From Fabrea salina (lineage: Eukaryota; Ciliophora; Heterotrichea; Heterotrichida; Fabreidae): a DNA stretch of 64,000 bases. The DNA lies in contig JALIHJ010000009.1 in NCBI GenBank assembly GCA_022984795.1, positions 124,001 through 188,000 on the forward strand, written 5' to 3'. Below the pieces are notes generated by a model, which made no database searches, was not told the DNA's origin, and saw nothing but the letters and a program-made list of their open reading frames with translations. Below, piece by piece: positions 38,518 through 48,150 of this stretch (position 1 is its first letter; each line of letters begins with the position of its first letter). Position numbers and translations under genes: made by a program.

Positions 38518-39600
38518 ATGCTTTTGTTTCTAGTGTTGGGTTTAGGCAAAACACTGGGGGACATAATACTAGGAGTTGAAGTGTCTGAAGTAGGCACTAC
38601 TACTCCTCCTGTGATACTGCCCTGGACCACAGAAAGTACCCCTTCAGAAATCACCCCTGAAGGCATTTACCAACACCAACAACTAGGAAGCCAACTCAAA
38701 GCTAAGTACTTGCACTTGCTAAAAACACAAAGTCAAGTTGAAGTTAGAACTGTAGACACTGAAAGCGCCCTGGAGAGTGCTAAAGCCCAACTTAAAGTTA
38801 TTTTCGGGGAAGAGGGTGAAGTGAACCAAGAAAGCAGCCACATACTAGACTTTAAGTGGTGTGAAAGAATTTTCTGGTTGATGGAAAGAGACAGGTTCCA
38901 AAACAAAGAATATTTAAGTTTCATGGAAAAGGCTGAAAGACATTTAGAAGAATTTCAGAAACTAAGTGCAAACAACTCAAGTGACATTCATTCCATAAAC
39001 CAAATAGGTGAAGCAGTGCTAAGCTACCAGTACAGAAACAAAGAACTCAGGATGACCCAAGAAGCAAAGGAGCTTGCAATAGAGGGAAGTTACAGGTTTA
39101 AAGACAAGTTAGTGTTGGGTTCTAGAGACCAAGGAAAGCTAGCTTTGCACGGATTCTTTACTCACTTACTTGAGACTCTGCACAACAGTACCCTGGACCC
39201 TTACAAGTTTAAGATTTTTATTACAGAAGAAACCTTCTTTTTGGGGTTACTGAAGATGCTGGGTCTTTATGAGCCCCCTTTAAGCCCCTCTTCTTCACTT
39301 GTGATTGAGTTACACAATGAAACTGAATACTTTTTAAGGTTCTTTTATAACGGGGAGTTAGCACAAATTGCTAACTGCGGCACAGACTGCAAGCTCAGTG
39401 ACTTCCAAAGCTACGTTAAAAAGAAGACTTTTGAGTCGGATGAAAAGTGGAAAAGACTCTGTGGAAAAGTAGGGGACCCTCCACCAACTTTTTGGAAGCA
39501 ATATGTACTTCCTGCTTTAGTTTGCATTGCTTTGTTTTTGTTTTTCAAATACAACATGTCTTTTGCCACAACAATTGCAAAGAAGTTCAAGCGGGATTAA
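38518..39600 (+). CDS. Histidine acid phosphatase-like membrane protein, catalytic residues missing
   Basis: Encodes 360 residues from the ATG at 38518. A longer frame upstream would overlap the start of TMEM258. It has a signal peptide (MLLFLVLGLG...), a luminal domain, and a C-terminal membrane span (about 328-345) with a short basic tail. The acid phosphatase plan is clear: TPEGIYQHQQLGSQLKAKY, RTVDTESALESAKAQL, and MLGLYEPPLSPSSSLVIELH. The catalytic RHGxRxP is replaced by VSEVGTTTP near residue 24, and the later HD is replaced in FITEETFFLGLL. It is therefore probably not an active phosphatase; a receptor, binding or structural role in the endomembrane system is possible. Confidence 0.82.
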   Translation: MLLFLVLGLGKTLGDIILGVEVSEVGTTTPPVILPWTTESTPSEITPEGIYQHQQLGSQLKAKYLHLLKTQSQVEVRTVDTESALESAKAQLKVIFGEEGEVNQESSHILDFKWCERIFWLMERDRFQNKEYLSFMEKAERHLEEFQKLSANNSSDIHSINQIGEAVLSYQYRNKELRMTQEAKELAIEGSYRFKDKLVLGSRDQGKLALHGFFTHLLETLHNSTLDPYKFKIFITEETFFLGLLKMLGLYEPPLSPSSSLVIELHNETEYFLRFFYNGELAQIANCGTDCKLSDFQSYVKKKTFESDEKWKRLCGKVGDPPPTFWKQYVLPALVCIALFLFFKYNMSFATTIAKKFKRD

Positions 39601-39623
39601 TTAATTCCTTCAATAATCTGAAA

Positions 39624-40463
39624 ATGTCGATTTTAAACCCCCAAACTCCAGCATTTGAACCTAACGCGTACCAAGTTTTAGACTCAAGGATCAAAAATGT
39701 GTGGAAGTACAACTTCAAACAAGAAATTCTGAGAATTTCAGAGTTGTTGGAGAAGTACAACTATGTTGCAATGGACACCGAGTTCCCAGGAATAGTAGTA
39801 AGGGTTATGGGAGAGCTCAGCGACGTTCAGTACCAGCAAATCCGCCACAACGTAGACTCTCTTAAGCTGATCCAACTTGGCATTACTCTTTCTGACGAAA
39901 AAGGAAACAAACCTCCAGGAGTGTGCACTTGGCAGTTCAACTTTCAATTTAACACTCAAGTTGACACCCACGCTGAAGATTCGATTACTCTGCTTAAAAA
40001 CTCTGGTCTTGACTTTGATGCTCTTAATAGAGATGGAATCTCCAGAAGTGTTTTTGCAGAGTACTATACAGTTTCGGGACTTTGTCTCAACGAAGATGTG
40101 AACTATATAACTTTCCACAGTGGGTACGACTTTGGTTACTTACTAAAGCAACTCACCTGCAGAAACATTCCCTTTACACAGGGTGAGTTCTACAGCCAAC
40201 TGAACCTTTACTTCCCTAACTTTTACGACATCAAACAAGTCGTTAGAGGAATAGACAAGTACAGAGGAGGACTCACTAGAATTGCTGAAATTTGTGGAGT
40301 GAAGAGAATAGGCTGTATGCACCAAGCTGGTTCTGACAGCTTAGTGACAGCAGACACCTTTTTCAAGATTAGAGATGAGTGCACAAGTTTGGAGGAGCAC
40401 AAGAACATTATTTGTGGGCTGAACGGAATGAACCGGGACGACTACGGGCCTTCTTTTACATAG
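39624..40463 (+). CDS. CNOT7: CAF1/CNOT7 deadenylase of the CCR4-NOT complex
   Basis: Encodes 279 residues from the ATG at 39624 (MSILNPQTP). It is a DEDD-type exonuclease with every key residue: AMDTEFPG (D51, E53), FHSGYDFGYLL for the third acidic residue, and HQAGSDSLVT for the last His/Asp pair. The RVWKYNF-like start (IKNVWKYNFKQEI) is typical of CAF1/POP2. It shortens mRNA poly(A) tails in the cytoplasm. It starts 23 bases after the preceding stop. Confidence 0.96.
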   Translation: MSILNPQTPAFEPNAYQVLDSRIKNVWKYNFKQEILRISELLEKYNYVAMDTEFPGIVVRVMGELSDVQYQQIRHNVDSLKLIQLGITLSDEKGNKPPGVCTWQFNFQFNTQVDTHAEDSITLLKNSGLDFDALNRDGISRSVFAEYYTVSGLCLNEDVNYITFHSGYDFGYLLKQLTCRNIPFTQGEFYSQLNLYFPNFYDIKQVVRGIDKYRGGLTRIAEICGVKRIGCMHQAGSDSLVTADTFFKIRDECTSLEEHKNIICGLNGMNRDDYGPSFT

Positions 40464-40479
40464 TAATACATAGTAATAA

Positions 40480-40722
40480 ATGGAAAGAGTGGTTGTTCAG
40501 AAGAAGTCTATGAAAGTGCCACTAGAAGCAGGAAAGGTTTACTACTACTGCGACTGTGGAAGGTCAAGGAATCAACCTTTTTGCGATGGCTCGCATGAAG
40601 GAACTATCTTTAGCCCAATTGCGTTTACAGTTGACCAAAGCAAGGTTTACTCTATGTGTGCGTGCAAGTACACCAAGAAAAAGCCTTACTGCGACGGGTC
40701 CCACAGAAGAATTGACTGGTAA
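40480..40722 (+). CDS. Double-CDGSH iron-sulfur protein (CISD3-like)
   Basis: Encodes 80 residues with two complete CDGSH motifs, each binding one [2Fe-2S] cluster through three Cys and one His: C24, C26, C35, H39 and C60, C62, C71, H75. This double arrangement matches CISD3 (Miner2), a mitochondrial matrix protein; a clear presequence is not visible here, although the first 12 residues are basic and hydrophobic. It is probably involved in redox or iron-sulfur handling. The upstream gap is only 16 bases. Confidence 0.93.
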   Translation: MERVVVQKKSMKVPLEAGKVYYYCDCGRSRNQPFCDGSHEGTIFSPIAFTVDQSKVYSMCACKYTKKKPYCDGSHRRIDW

Positions 40723-40757
40723 TAAATAAAGTTGTGTAGTAGTGAAATTTAAATTAA

Positions 40758-42455
40758 ATGTCTCAAAGAAGCAACGAAGAACTTTTGGAAGAAAGGATAT
40801 TTAGCATTCGCAAAACACTCAACCAACTAAACGTAGAAGTAGCCGAGTCCTCTAAAGATGCAAGTCCGCTCCAAGAGTTTTTGGAAGAAAGGTACCTAGA
40901 GCCCAAACTTACAGACCTAGACTCTCCACAAAACTACAGCAAAACTTACTCTGAAAGCAGTAAAGTTTAGTTAGGGTCAGCACTTAAAAACTCTTACTCA
41001 GCAGACGACTTAAAAGCTTCAATGGATGAAGAAATAATCAACTCCCCGCAATTCAAGGAACCAGACCAGTTCTTCAGAAAAAACCAAGAAACTTCCAAGA
41101 ACTTGCCCATAGAGGCCTCCCACTTCACAAACATGAAGTCACTTAAAACTAAGGTCCAAGAAAAAGACCAAATAATCGAAAGACTTACTAAGTCCCAAGA
41201 CGAACTTATGCAAAGCTTAGAAAACACCAAAAAAGAACTCAGAGAAGTCAACAAAAAGAAAGACCAGCAAGTTTATGACCTCACTAGACAACTTCAAGAA
41301 AGCAAAAGGGCGGGAGAGGAGCACCTTGCTACCATTAGGTCGCTTGAAAATGAAGTAGCCGCCTTGCGCAAAAGCAAAGGTTCAAGAAGCCAAAAAGAAA
41401 CTTTAGAAAGTCTCAAAAACACAAACAGAGACCTTGAAAAAAAAGTAAGCAACCTTGATTACGAGAAAAAGCAACTCCTCAGAGAAAACCAACTTTTAGA
41501 ACAGAAACTTGAGTCCTTTGAAAAAGAACTGAAGTTCATTGAAGACAAGTACTCAAGCATGAAGGAAGAAATACACAAACTGAGACAAACCAACAGTGAC
41601 TACGAAAATCAAATACTTGAATTCAAACAAGAAAAAGTAGAGCACTTAAAAAAACTAGATGAGTACAAAGAAGCAGTTTACGAAAAAGAAACGGAAGTCA
41701 ACAACCTCTGGAACGAAAACCAACATTTGAGAAACAGAACTTACAGCTTCAGAGAAACGTGCAAGTACCAAGACAAAGAAAACTACCAAGAACTCGAAAA
41801 CAAGTACTTTCAGTTGCAGGACGAAAACCAAAGACTTAAAAAACAAATTGGACGCAAACCCAGCTCCAAAGAAATCCAAAGAGCATCCAAAAAACTAGCT
41901 GAACTCGAACAAGTAATTGAAGCCACACAAAAAAGAGGTCGGAGTGTCTCCACGGGCAGAATCAGAGCAAGGTCCAACGAAAGACCTCCTTTGCACGGAA
42001 AGATCTCAGATGCCACTTGCCGCAAAATGGTTAGAGAACTCATGAACGAGTACAAAGTAAAAAACCCTAACGACTTAGCCCCACGCATCAGAGCAGTTAC
42101 CAACGTCAGTAAAGAAAAGTTGTTTATTGAGCGGATTGAAAAACTCGTAATGGACTGCTCTCCTCCAGGAGCTTTTACTAAAAAACCTTCCCTGAAAAGA
42201 ATTTGGAAGTGGATTCGGAGACTTGTAGACGAGTACCTTAAGATCAAAAGACAAAGTCCCAACGCAGAAGTTATTTTGAGACTCACCGACGCACTAAACG
42301 TAGAGTACCCTGAGGAAATCATAAGAAGCATACAGAAGATACTGGCTGAAAACGAAGAAGTTTACTTGGTCTTAAACAAGTTAAAGAAGCTTTTGAGGCT
42401 AGGCCCTGCAGCTACAATACCCGAAATATCTGAGGAAATCCAAAGAAGGTTGTAA
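40758..42455 (+). CDS. Coiled-coil protein with conserved-looking helical C-terminal domain
   Basis: Encodes 560 residues after removing a 15-base intron at 40960-40974. Residues about 120-380 are a continuous coiled coil (K/E/Q/L heptads). The last 150 or so residues form a distinct helical domain (ATCRKMVRELMNEYKVKNP, LFIERIEKLVMDCSPPG, LKRIWKWIRRLVDEYLKIK, EVYLVLNKLKKLLRLG) that I do not recognise but which looks folded. The build is that of a centrosome or basal-body protein; this is inference. It converges on COQ6 with 6 bases between stops. Confidence 0.78.
40960..40974 (+). other. 15-nt intron in coiled-coil gene
   Basis: GTAAAGTTTAGTTAG, with A at position 10. It splits a codon (A|GG) and removes an in-frame TAG; the downstream coiled-coil frame follows directly. 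Confidence 0.88.
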
Positions 42456-42461
42456 CTTAAC

Positions 42462-43694
42462 TTAATAATTTTTCTCCCAGGGCAAATCTTCAGGTGCAAA
42501 GTAGTCTCCACTCGCTACTCCTACAAAAAGTTTTCTCACAGGTGAAAGGTAAGAAATCAGTGAGTAGTGCAGGTTCCTTGCGTAGTGCAGAGGCTTAAAG
42601 TCAGTGTAAGCATACAACATGCCTTGCTCAAACCCGGCAATTGCTAAGTTGTAAGCTTTGGCTTTATTTGAGTACTCTAGAAGGGTGGAAATGTCCCCAG
42701 GGTCCTTTCCTACTCTTGCACCTTCGCACAAAACCTTAGCTAGGTTCATTGCGTCGTATACTCCTAAGTTGAAGCCTTGGCCTGCCATTGGGTGTATTGT
42801 GTGAGCAGCGTCTCCAATCAAAGCTACTCTAGGGTCTACGTAGGACTCAGCCTGCTGGAGCATGTAGGGGAAAGTAAACCTGTCTGAACCAAGTTCTGAT
42901 ATGAAGGGTGGGTGGATACTTTGTGAGGAAGGAAACTGAGTTTCAGCCTGGTTGGAAATTGCTGAGTTGATTTCACTTAAAAAGTCGTTAGTAGGTAAGT
43001 TTTTGACCCTTTCAGCTTCTAGAGGAGGAAGTGACCACACCACTGATACAAAGTCTTCCCAAAGAGGTAAGAGAGCTATAGGTCCTGTGCTTAAGAATCT
43101 TTGATAAGCTTCTGTGATTCCTCCGTGGACTTTAACGTTGCACACAAGTCCCATGTGGGGGTAGGACTTTCTCCAGGCTTTGATTCCAAGGTCTTTTCTG
43201 GTTTTGCTTTCTCTTCCGTCGGAGCCTATGACTAAACTGGAACTGAGTACTTTGCCTCCTTCAAGCAGAACTTCTACTTGTTCTCCTTTGCGCCTTACTT
43301 CTTCAACTTTGGTAGGAGCAATCACCTCCACACAGTCTAGTTCCTGAACTCTTTGCATGTTGGCACTTTGGATAGCAATGTTTTCCACTACCCAGCTGTG
43401 GCTCTCAGGAAAAAGCAACTCTCCTGTTCCGTAGTAGTCCCAAACATTCATGCCTGAGAAGTCTACTTTCCTTGATTCAGGAATGAAGCTCCAGGCATTG
43501 ATTGACTCAAGGAAGCGATGGGACTGAGGAGACACTGTGACTACTCGTGGGTCAGGAGTGGAGGAATCTGGCATTGGAGGAGGCTTCATAGTGTCAATTA
43601 GCTTGATTGAGTTGAAAAGGGACGACTGGCCCAGTGCACAGGCAAGTGCTGAACCTACCATGCCCCCTCCTACTATCACTACTTCAGAAGACAT
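42462..43694 (-). CDS. COQ6: COQ6 ubiquinone biosynthesis flavin monooxygenase
   Basis: Encodes 410 residues. It starts with an FAD-binding GxGxxG (VVIVGGGMVGSALACALG), carries LVIGSDGRESKTRKDLGI (the DG motif of this hydroxylase family) and ALIGDAAHTIHPMAGQGFNLGVYDAMNLAKVL, the second FAD motif of UbiH/COQ6. It hydroxylates the ring of the ubiquinone precursor at the inner mitochondrial membrane. There is no obvious cleavable presequence. The length is a little shorter than animal COQ6. The stop lies 6 bases from that of the convergent coiled-coil gene. Confidence 0.93.
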   Translation of the reverse strand: MSSEVVIVGGGMVGSALACALGQSSLFNSIKLIDTMKPPPMPDSSTPDPRVVTVSPQSHRFLESINAWSFIPESRKVDFSGMNVWDYYGTGELLFPESHSWVVENIAIQSANMQRVQELDCVEVIAPTKVEEVRRKGEQVEVLLEGGKVLSSSLVIGSDGRESKTRKDLGIKAWRKSYPHMGLVCNVKVHGGITEAYQRFLSTGPIALLPLWEDFVSVVWSLPPLEAERVKNLPTNDFLSEINSAISNQAETQFPSSQSIHPPFISELGSDRFTFPYMLQQAESYVDPRVALIGDAAHTIHPMAGQGFNLGVYDAMNLAKVLCEGARVGKDPGDISTLLEYSNKAKAYNLAIAGFEQGMLYAYTDFKPLHYARNLHYSLISYLSPVRKLFVGVASGDYFAPEDLPWEKNY

Positions 43695-43706
43695 TTTTAC
43701 ATTATC

Positions 43707-46331
43707 TTAGGATTCTAGTTTGCTTTGGACTTTCGGAACGTACTTTTTATGCTTGACTAAACTGTTGAGTCCGTTTATCCAGTTTTTAAAGGTAGTGTAG
43801 GATGTAGCTATCAAGTCAACTCTTCCGCCCTGGGTCAAATTAATACTAAAAGCGTAAAAACTGCACTCTAAGCACTTTTGTTTGTAAATTCTGCTTTGTG
43901 GGTCGTTTTCTTTGATCTCTGCGAACTTTTCGCTGTGCTGGGACTCAGCTTGGAATCTTTTGTTTTGAATTCTAAGAATGTTCATGGTGCTTTGAGGTAT
44001 AACTGGAGCTACCACATTGGCTAAACTAATGCTAGACTCAGGTGTTTGTTTAAACCTTTGTTTTATATCTAGTTTAGTAAGTGACTTGTGCAAACTTAAG
44101 CACCTCACTCCATAGCCACAACTCTCGGGGGGACTTTTGTCAGCACTCAAAGCGTCAAAAACTGTGGACTGTTCAGAGAGTTTAATGTACAAAGTAGAAC
44201 CCTTTATCAAGGGAATCACTCTTTCATGCAGAACCTTTTCAATTTGGGAGTCCTCTTGAGGGGGCTTTACAGAGTTCCTGATTGATCTAAGTTTATTGCC
44301 TTGACTAGAATGCCTTTTTATAAACATTCTGTGTTGATGTTTAATAGGCTGGACTGAGTTTTCTTGGAGTTTATTTTCAGAAAGATTTCTGAAGTGCGAC
44401 TTGGGTGGAGTTAAGTCTTTGTCTTCATAAAGCATAGGGCTTTTGGACCTAGAGTTTTCCTTATTTATTTTTGTGCTTGTTCTTTTTGCAAGCCCTAAGT
44501 TAGCTAAAGAGTTCTCCAAGGACTGGATTTGGGCTTTGCAGGACTCAGCTTGCTGCTCAATACTTTTTAAAGTTTCTTCACTCTTAGTTTCTATTGTTTT
44601 TATTCTTTGTTGGGTTTTCTTAAGGTTAGACTTGGTTTTTTCTATTTGGTTTGTGAGTTTTTGCAAGTTGGACTTTTTTACTTCTACAAAGTGTTTGGAG
44701 TTCTTAATTTCGGGTTTTTGGTTTTTCATTAAGTTTTCGATTTGGGAGTTAAGGGAGTCTTCTTCGCTTTGGAGTTGCTTTATAGAGTCTTTGTTTGGAC
44801 AGAGTTCAGATTTGGTGTTAGAAACCACTTGAGTGCTTTGTAAAAGCATTGGGTTCAGTATGTACTTTAGTTTGTAGGTGTCGGTGACTATGAGTCTTTC
44901 TTGCTTTAAGTACTGCTCTTGAGCTGACCTTATTTTTTCAGTACTCTGAGTACTTGGTATGCTTTGGATTTCTGAGTAACTTTGGAGTTTTTGGGTTAGT
45001 TGCTCTTTTTCGTTCAGTATGAGACTTTTGTCCCTTTCTAAGTTTTCAATGCACTTTTTAAAAAAGGCAGAACCACTTTGAAGGCACTTTCTTGCTTCTT
45101 CTTCCCTTTTTTTCAGCAACTCTAAGTACTTAGAAAGCTGACTTTGGAAATTAAACTCATACTCTTCTTGAGTTATTTGGCTCAGAAGTAAGTTTTTGAA
45201 CGCAGTTAGAATTGAGTCATCTGAAACTTTGTTGAATTCACTAGCTTCTGACAAGACACTTTCTACTTCGGACTTCCACTGGCCAATTGCAATGAATATG
45301 TTTCTGTACTTTCTTTGTTGTTCTTCAAAATAAACCTCGAGTTGTTCTACTTTTTCCCAGTTGTCTTGGCATGCTTTCATTTTTTCGCCGATTTCAGTTT
45401 GTTCTTTGTCCCACTTTTTTCTGGCAAGGTTTTCTTGTCTATTGACTTCGTTTAGTTGTTCCCTTAGAATTTGTTCGTCTAAGTCGTGGTTGAACTCAGC
45501 GTTGACTTCTAGAACCAGGTCAAACAGTTGAGGCAAAGAGAGTTCTTCGGACTTGTAACTTAAGTAATCTTCGATTTCTTGAAGTTCAGAGTCGCTTTTT
45601 TCTGAGTCGTTTTGAGAATTATCTACTTTGCTTTTAAACTCCTCCAGTCTAGAATTTATTTCGAACAGGCTTAATTCTAAGTTTTGGACCCTTTCTGCAA
45701 CTAAGAGTCTTTTGTGAGTTAAATTTACCTGCTTTTCTTGAGTTCTTAGGTCTTCCAGGTTCCCTGAGTAGTCTAGTTTGAGTCTTTCGTAAATTTCTTC
45801 AAGTTCTTCTCTAAGTGCTACTTTTTCAGCACGTTGTGCATACCTAGACTGTATTTCTTCGGCACACATATTTAGAGTGTTTTCTAGTCTAAATACTTCA
45901 TTTTGAATTTGAGTTTGCAAGGCAGTCAATTCAAGCTTGGACTTGCGAATTGAAGAAACCCGCCCTTCCAAAGGAGAAATCGATTCTCTCAATGCTTTGA
46001 TTTTTGAGTACAAAGAAGACTGGGAAGAGTACTCGTTTTGAAGACTTTGTAAGTAAGCAGATAATTGCTTCGCTTCAAGCTGCAAAGAAGACTTAGACTT
46101 CAGTGACTGGGCCTGCTTTTGGAGTTTTTGATTTTCAAGTTGTTTAAGTTTAGTTTTTAGTTGAGAAAGTTCAGACTCCAACTTAGCCTTTTGGGAACTT
46201 GGCTTGGTTTCTGGTTGAGCGGGAAATTTATCTTTAGAAGTGCTGTTTTGCAAAGGCTGGGGAAACAAGTTTTCAATATCCTTTAGTTCCTGGTCAAACT
46301 TTTCCAATTCGTCCTGGGGCAAAGCTTCCAT
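43707..46331 (-). CDS. Long coiled-coil protein with C-terminal PH-like domain
   Basis: Encodes 874 residues from the ATG at 46331 (MEALPQDEL). Residues about 25-620 are nearly continuous coiled coil rich in Q, E, K, L and S. A basic, disordered linker follows. The last 150 residues or so look like a PH-type domain: a beta-rich part (GVRCLSLHKSLTKLDI ... YKQKCLECSFYAFSINL) ending in the typical helix after VDLIATSYTTFKNWINGLNSLV. It is probably a cytoskeletal or membrane-linked scaffold. I do not recognise an orthologue. It ends 12 bases before the COQ6 start. Confidence 0.8.
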   Translation of the reverse strand: MEALPQDELEKFDQELKDIENLFPQPLQNSTSKDKFPAQPETKPSSQKAKLESELSQLKTKLKQLENQKLQKQAQSLKSKSSLQLEAKQLSAYLQSLQNEYSSQSSLYSKIKALRESISPLEGRVSSIRKSKLELTALQTQIQNEVFRLENTLNMCAEEIQSRYAQRAEKVALREELEEIYERLKLDYSGNLEDLRTQEKQVNLTHKRLLVAERVQNLELSLFEINSRLEEFKSKVDNSQNDSEKSDSELQEIEDYLSYKSEELSLPQLFDLVLEVNAEFNHDLDEQILREQLNEVNRQENLARKKWDKEQTEIGEKMKACQDNWEKVEQLEVYFEEQQRKYRNIFIAIGQWKSEVESVLSEASEFNKVSDDSILTAFKNLLLSQITQEEYEFNFQSQLSKYLELLKKREEEARKCLQSGSAFFKKCIENLERDKSLILNEKEQLTQKLQSYSEIQSIPSTQSTEKIRSAQEQYLKQERLIVTDTYKLKYILNPMLLQSTQVVSNTKSELCPNKDSIKQLQSEEDSLNSQIENLMKNQKPEIKNSKHFVEVKKSNLQKLTNQIEKTKSNLKKTQQRIKTIETKSEETLKSIEQQAESCKAQIQSLENSLANLGLAKRTSTKINKENSRSKSPMLYEDKDLTPPKSHFRNLSENKLQENSVQPIKHQHRMFIKRHSSQGNKLRSIRNSVKPPQEDSQIEKVLHERVIPLIKGSTLYIKLSEQSTVFDALSADKSPPESCGYGVRCLSLHKSLTKLDIKQRFKQTPESSISLANVVAPVIPQSTMNILRIQNKRFQAESQHSEKFAEIKENDPQSRIYKQKCLECSFYAFSINLTQGGRVDLIATSYTTFKNWINGLNSLVKHKKYVPKVQSKLES

Positions 46332-46451
46332 GACTATATTATTATGAATTTTGCTTAAGTCAAACTCCAGATTAATCTTTAACACAAAAACATAACTACT
46401 TATGCAATTAACTAAAATACAACCTAATTATATATTCTTTATAGACAAAAC

Positions 46452-46646
46452 CTAATCAAAACGGTTCGAAGGTTGTTGATCCTGCTCTCCCGATAAGTTA
46501 GCATTGTTAAACCTTCCAGGCAAAATCTTATTTCTAGGTTTTTCTGTTCTATCCAGGCGATTCATTACTATTCCTTGATTGGCGAATAGTTTTTCAGGAG
46601 TGGCTTGCTCGTCTAAGTTTCTGAGAAAACTTCTGTTTGAGTTCAT
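46452..46646 (-). CDS. Small protein of unknown function
   Basis: Encodes 64 residues from a true ATG. It is polar, N/Q/R/D-rich and probably disordered (NSNRSFLRNLDEQATPEKLF, then SGEQDQQPSNRFD at the end). No motif is recognised. It lies alone between AT-rich gaps of 120 and 94 bases on the same strand as its neighbours, and its base composition is coding-like in contrast to those gaps, which is the main reason to keep it. Confidence 0.5.
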   Translation of the reverse strand: MNSNRSFLRNLDEQATPEKLFANQGIVMNRLDRTEKPRNKILPGRFNNANLSGEQDQQPSNRFD

Positions 46647-46740
46647 TTATTATTGAAATATGTGGCTTGATAATTACTTTATTTACTGTTGTTGAAGCTA
46701 GCTAGTAAGACAACCATATTTCCTGAAGTAAACTTAAAAG

Positions 46741-48147
46741 TTATTTTACTCTATGATAAGCTAAACCCATAGCAGAAATGTTGTCGCCAAGGGATGTCAC
46801 TGAAATTACATCTAAGCAGGTAGGCACTAAAGCTAAACAGCACTCCATGTTGAACACGTCCCAGCACTCAGTTACGTGGTGTTCGTGGGAACCCACCAGT
46901 ACTTGGTTCTGGAGGTAAACTGGCCCTTTTTCAAAAGAAATACTTCCTAGTTGGATATCAGTTTTATTGCACGCGAACTGTCCTGAGATCAAAGCAGAAC
47001 GAGCAGCAGGAACCAAAGGATTTTCCCACTCCTCCGTTGAGCAAATAACCTGGGAAGATATTGTATGAAGGTGCAGTCTGTTAGTTGAATAGGAGTGCTC
47101 TTTCAGGTAGTGAATAAGAGAAATGAGGTCAGGCAAGTAGTCCGAAACTCCAGCTTTAGCAGGGTACCCTCTAAACTTAGTTTTTCTGAAGTAAGAAAGA
47201 AGTTTTCCAAGTTCTTGTTCGTTAAACCCAATTGAGTCTATTTTGGATAAAATGGACTGGAAAGCCTTGTAGAACTTGTTGTTGTGGAAGTCCCCTAGTT
47301 CAGCATGGACCTTTTTGTTTTGGATTTTGAGTTCTGCAATGCTGAGTTCAATGCTTTCCAGAAACTTCTTTTCGTTCTCAGACCCTTCCAGTAACTGGAA
47401 CCCCCCAAACACAACTACCTGTGTGTTGTTTTCTAGGTTTTTCAGCCCTTTTAAGTACTCAGGGTTGGTGTTTTGGATGTCATGGTTAGCGTAGAACCTA
47501 TTAGACCTTCCAGCTCTGTAGTTGCCCCAAACTTGGTTTTCTTTGTACTCTATAATTAAGTGAATATCTGGCTCATCTATAATTTCATTGAGTGCAACTA
47601 GTCTCTTAGGGAAAAACTCCGTCATCTCGTGGGATATTGGGCCAGAAATAGAAGTTTTGCAGCCTTCCTGGGCTATTCTTAAAGCCATTACGGCAGCATT
47701 ACCTCCTATTTTTCTTTCAGTGTTTAAGCCTTCAGTTATCTTTAGCAGTTCACTGAACAAAGCTTTGGGGACTCTGAATTCAGCTGCCTTTCCGTTTACA
47801 AAGCAGTCTGCAAAGGTTTCTAGAAACTGCTGCCTAGACCTAATGCTTGAGTGATATCTAGGTGCTTCTGGGGGCTCTAAGTAACTCAGCAGATCCTGGG
47901 CTTTTACCCTGACGTCGATCATACCTGCAAAGCTCAAAGCAATGTTGCAGTTGTGCTCATTAGGGTTTTCAAAGTGTTTGCACATAGAAATGTTGCGGTG
48001 AATCATAAGGTCTGAGTCACAAGCTGCACTTCTAAGCTCTTCCAAAGCCTTGGCGGATTCTACTTCCTTGGTTTTTTGGTAGAGTTCAGTCACGAGGTAA
48101 GCAATGCACAGGGTCTGTAAAGCAAACACAACCCAAAACGACTTCAT
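46741..48147 (-). CDS. ADPGK: ADP-dependent glucokinase
   Basis: Encodes 468 residues from the ATG at 48147. An N-terminal membrane anchor (WVVFALQTLCIAYLV) matches the ER anchor of animal ADPGK. Ribokinase-fold motifs are present: IGGNAAVMALRIAQEGC, VVVFGGFQLLEG, HLIIEY and, near the end, VTSLGDNISAMGLAYH, holding the catalytic Asp of GDxIS. It phosphorylates glucose with ADP as donor. The alternative, longer frame upstream overlaps the EF-hand gene and is rejected. Its ATG is 3 bases from that of the EF-hand gene (CATATTATG). Phosphoglycerate mutase, another glycolytic enzyme, is two genes away. Confidence 0.92.
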   Translation of the reverse strand: MKSFWVVFALQTLCIAYLVTELYQKTKEVESAKALEELRSAACDSDLMIHRNISMCKHFENPNEHNCNIALSFAGMIDVRVKAQDLLSYLEPPEAPRYHSSIRSRQQFLETFADCFVNGKAAEFRVPKALFSELLKITEGLNTERKIGGNAAVMALRIAQEGCKTSISGPISHEMTEFFPKRLVALNEIIDEPDIHLIIEYKENQVWGNYRAGRSNRFYANHDIQNTNPEYLKGLKNLENNTQVVVFGGFQLLEGSENEKKFLESIELSIAELKIQNKKVHAELGDFHNNKFYKAFQSILSKIDSIGFNEQELGKLLSYFRKTKFRGYPAKAGVSDYLPDLISLIHYLKEHSYSTNRLHLHTISSQVICSTEEWENPLVPAARSALISGQFACNKTDIQLGSISFEKGPVYLQNQVLVGSHEHHVTECWDVFNMECCLALVPTCLDVISVTSLGDNISAMGLAYHRVK

Positions 48148-48150
48148 ATT

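Noticed and set aside
39447-39623. N-terminal extension of CAF1
   Set aside because: It overlaps the end of the preceding gene; family alignments start near MSILNP at 39624.
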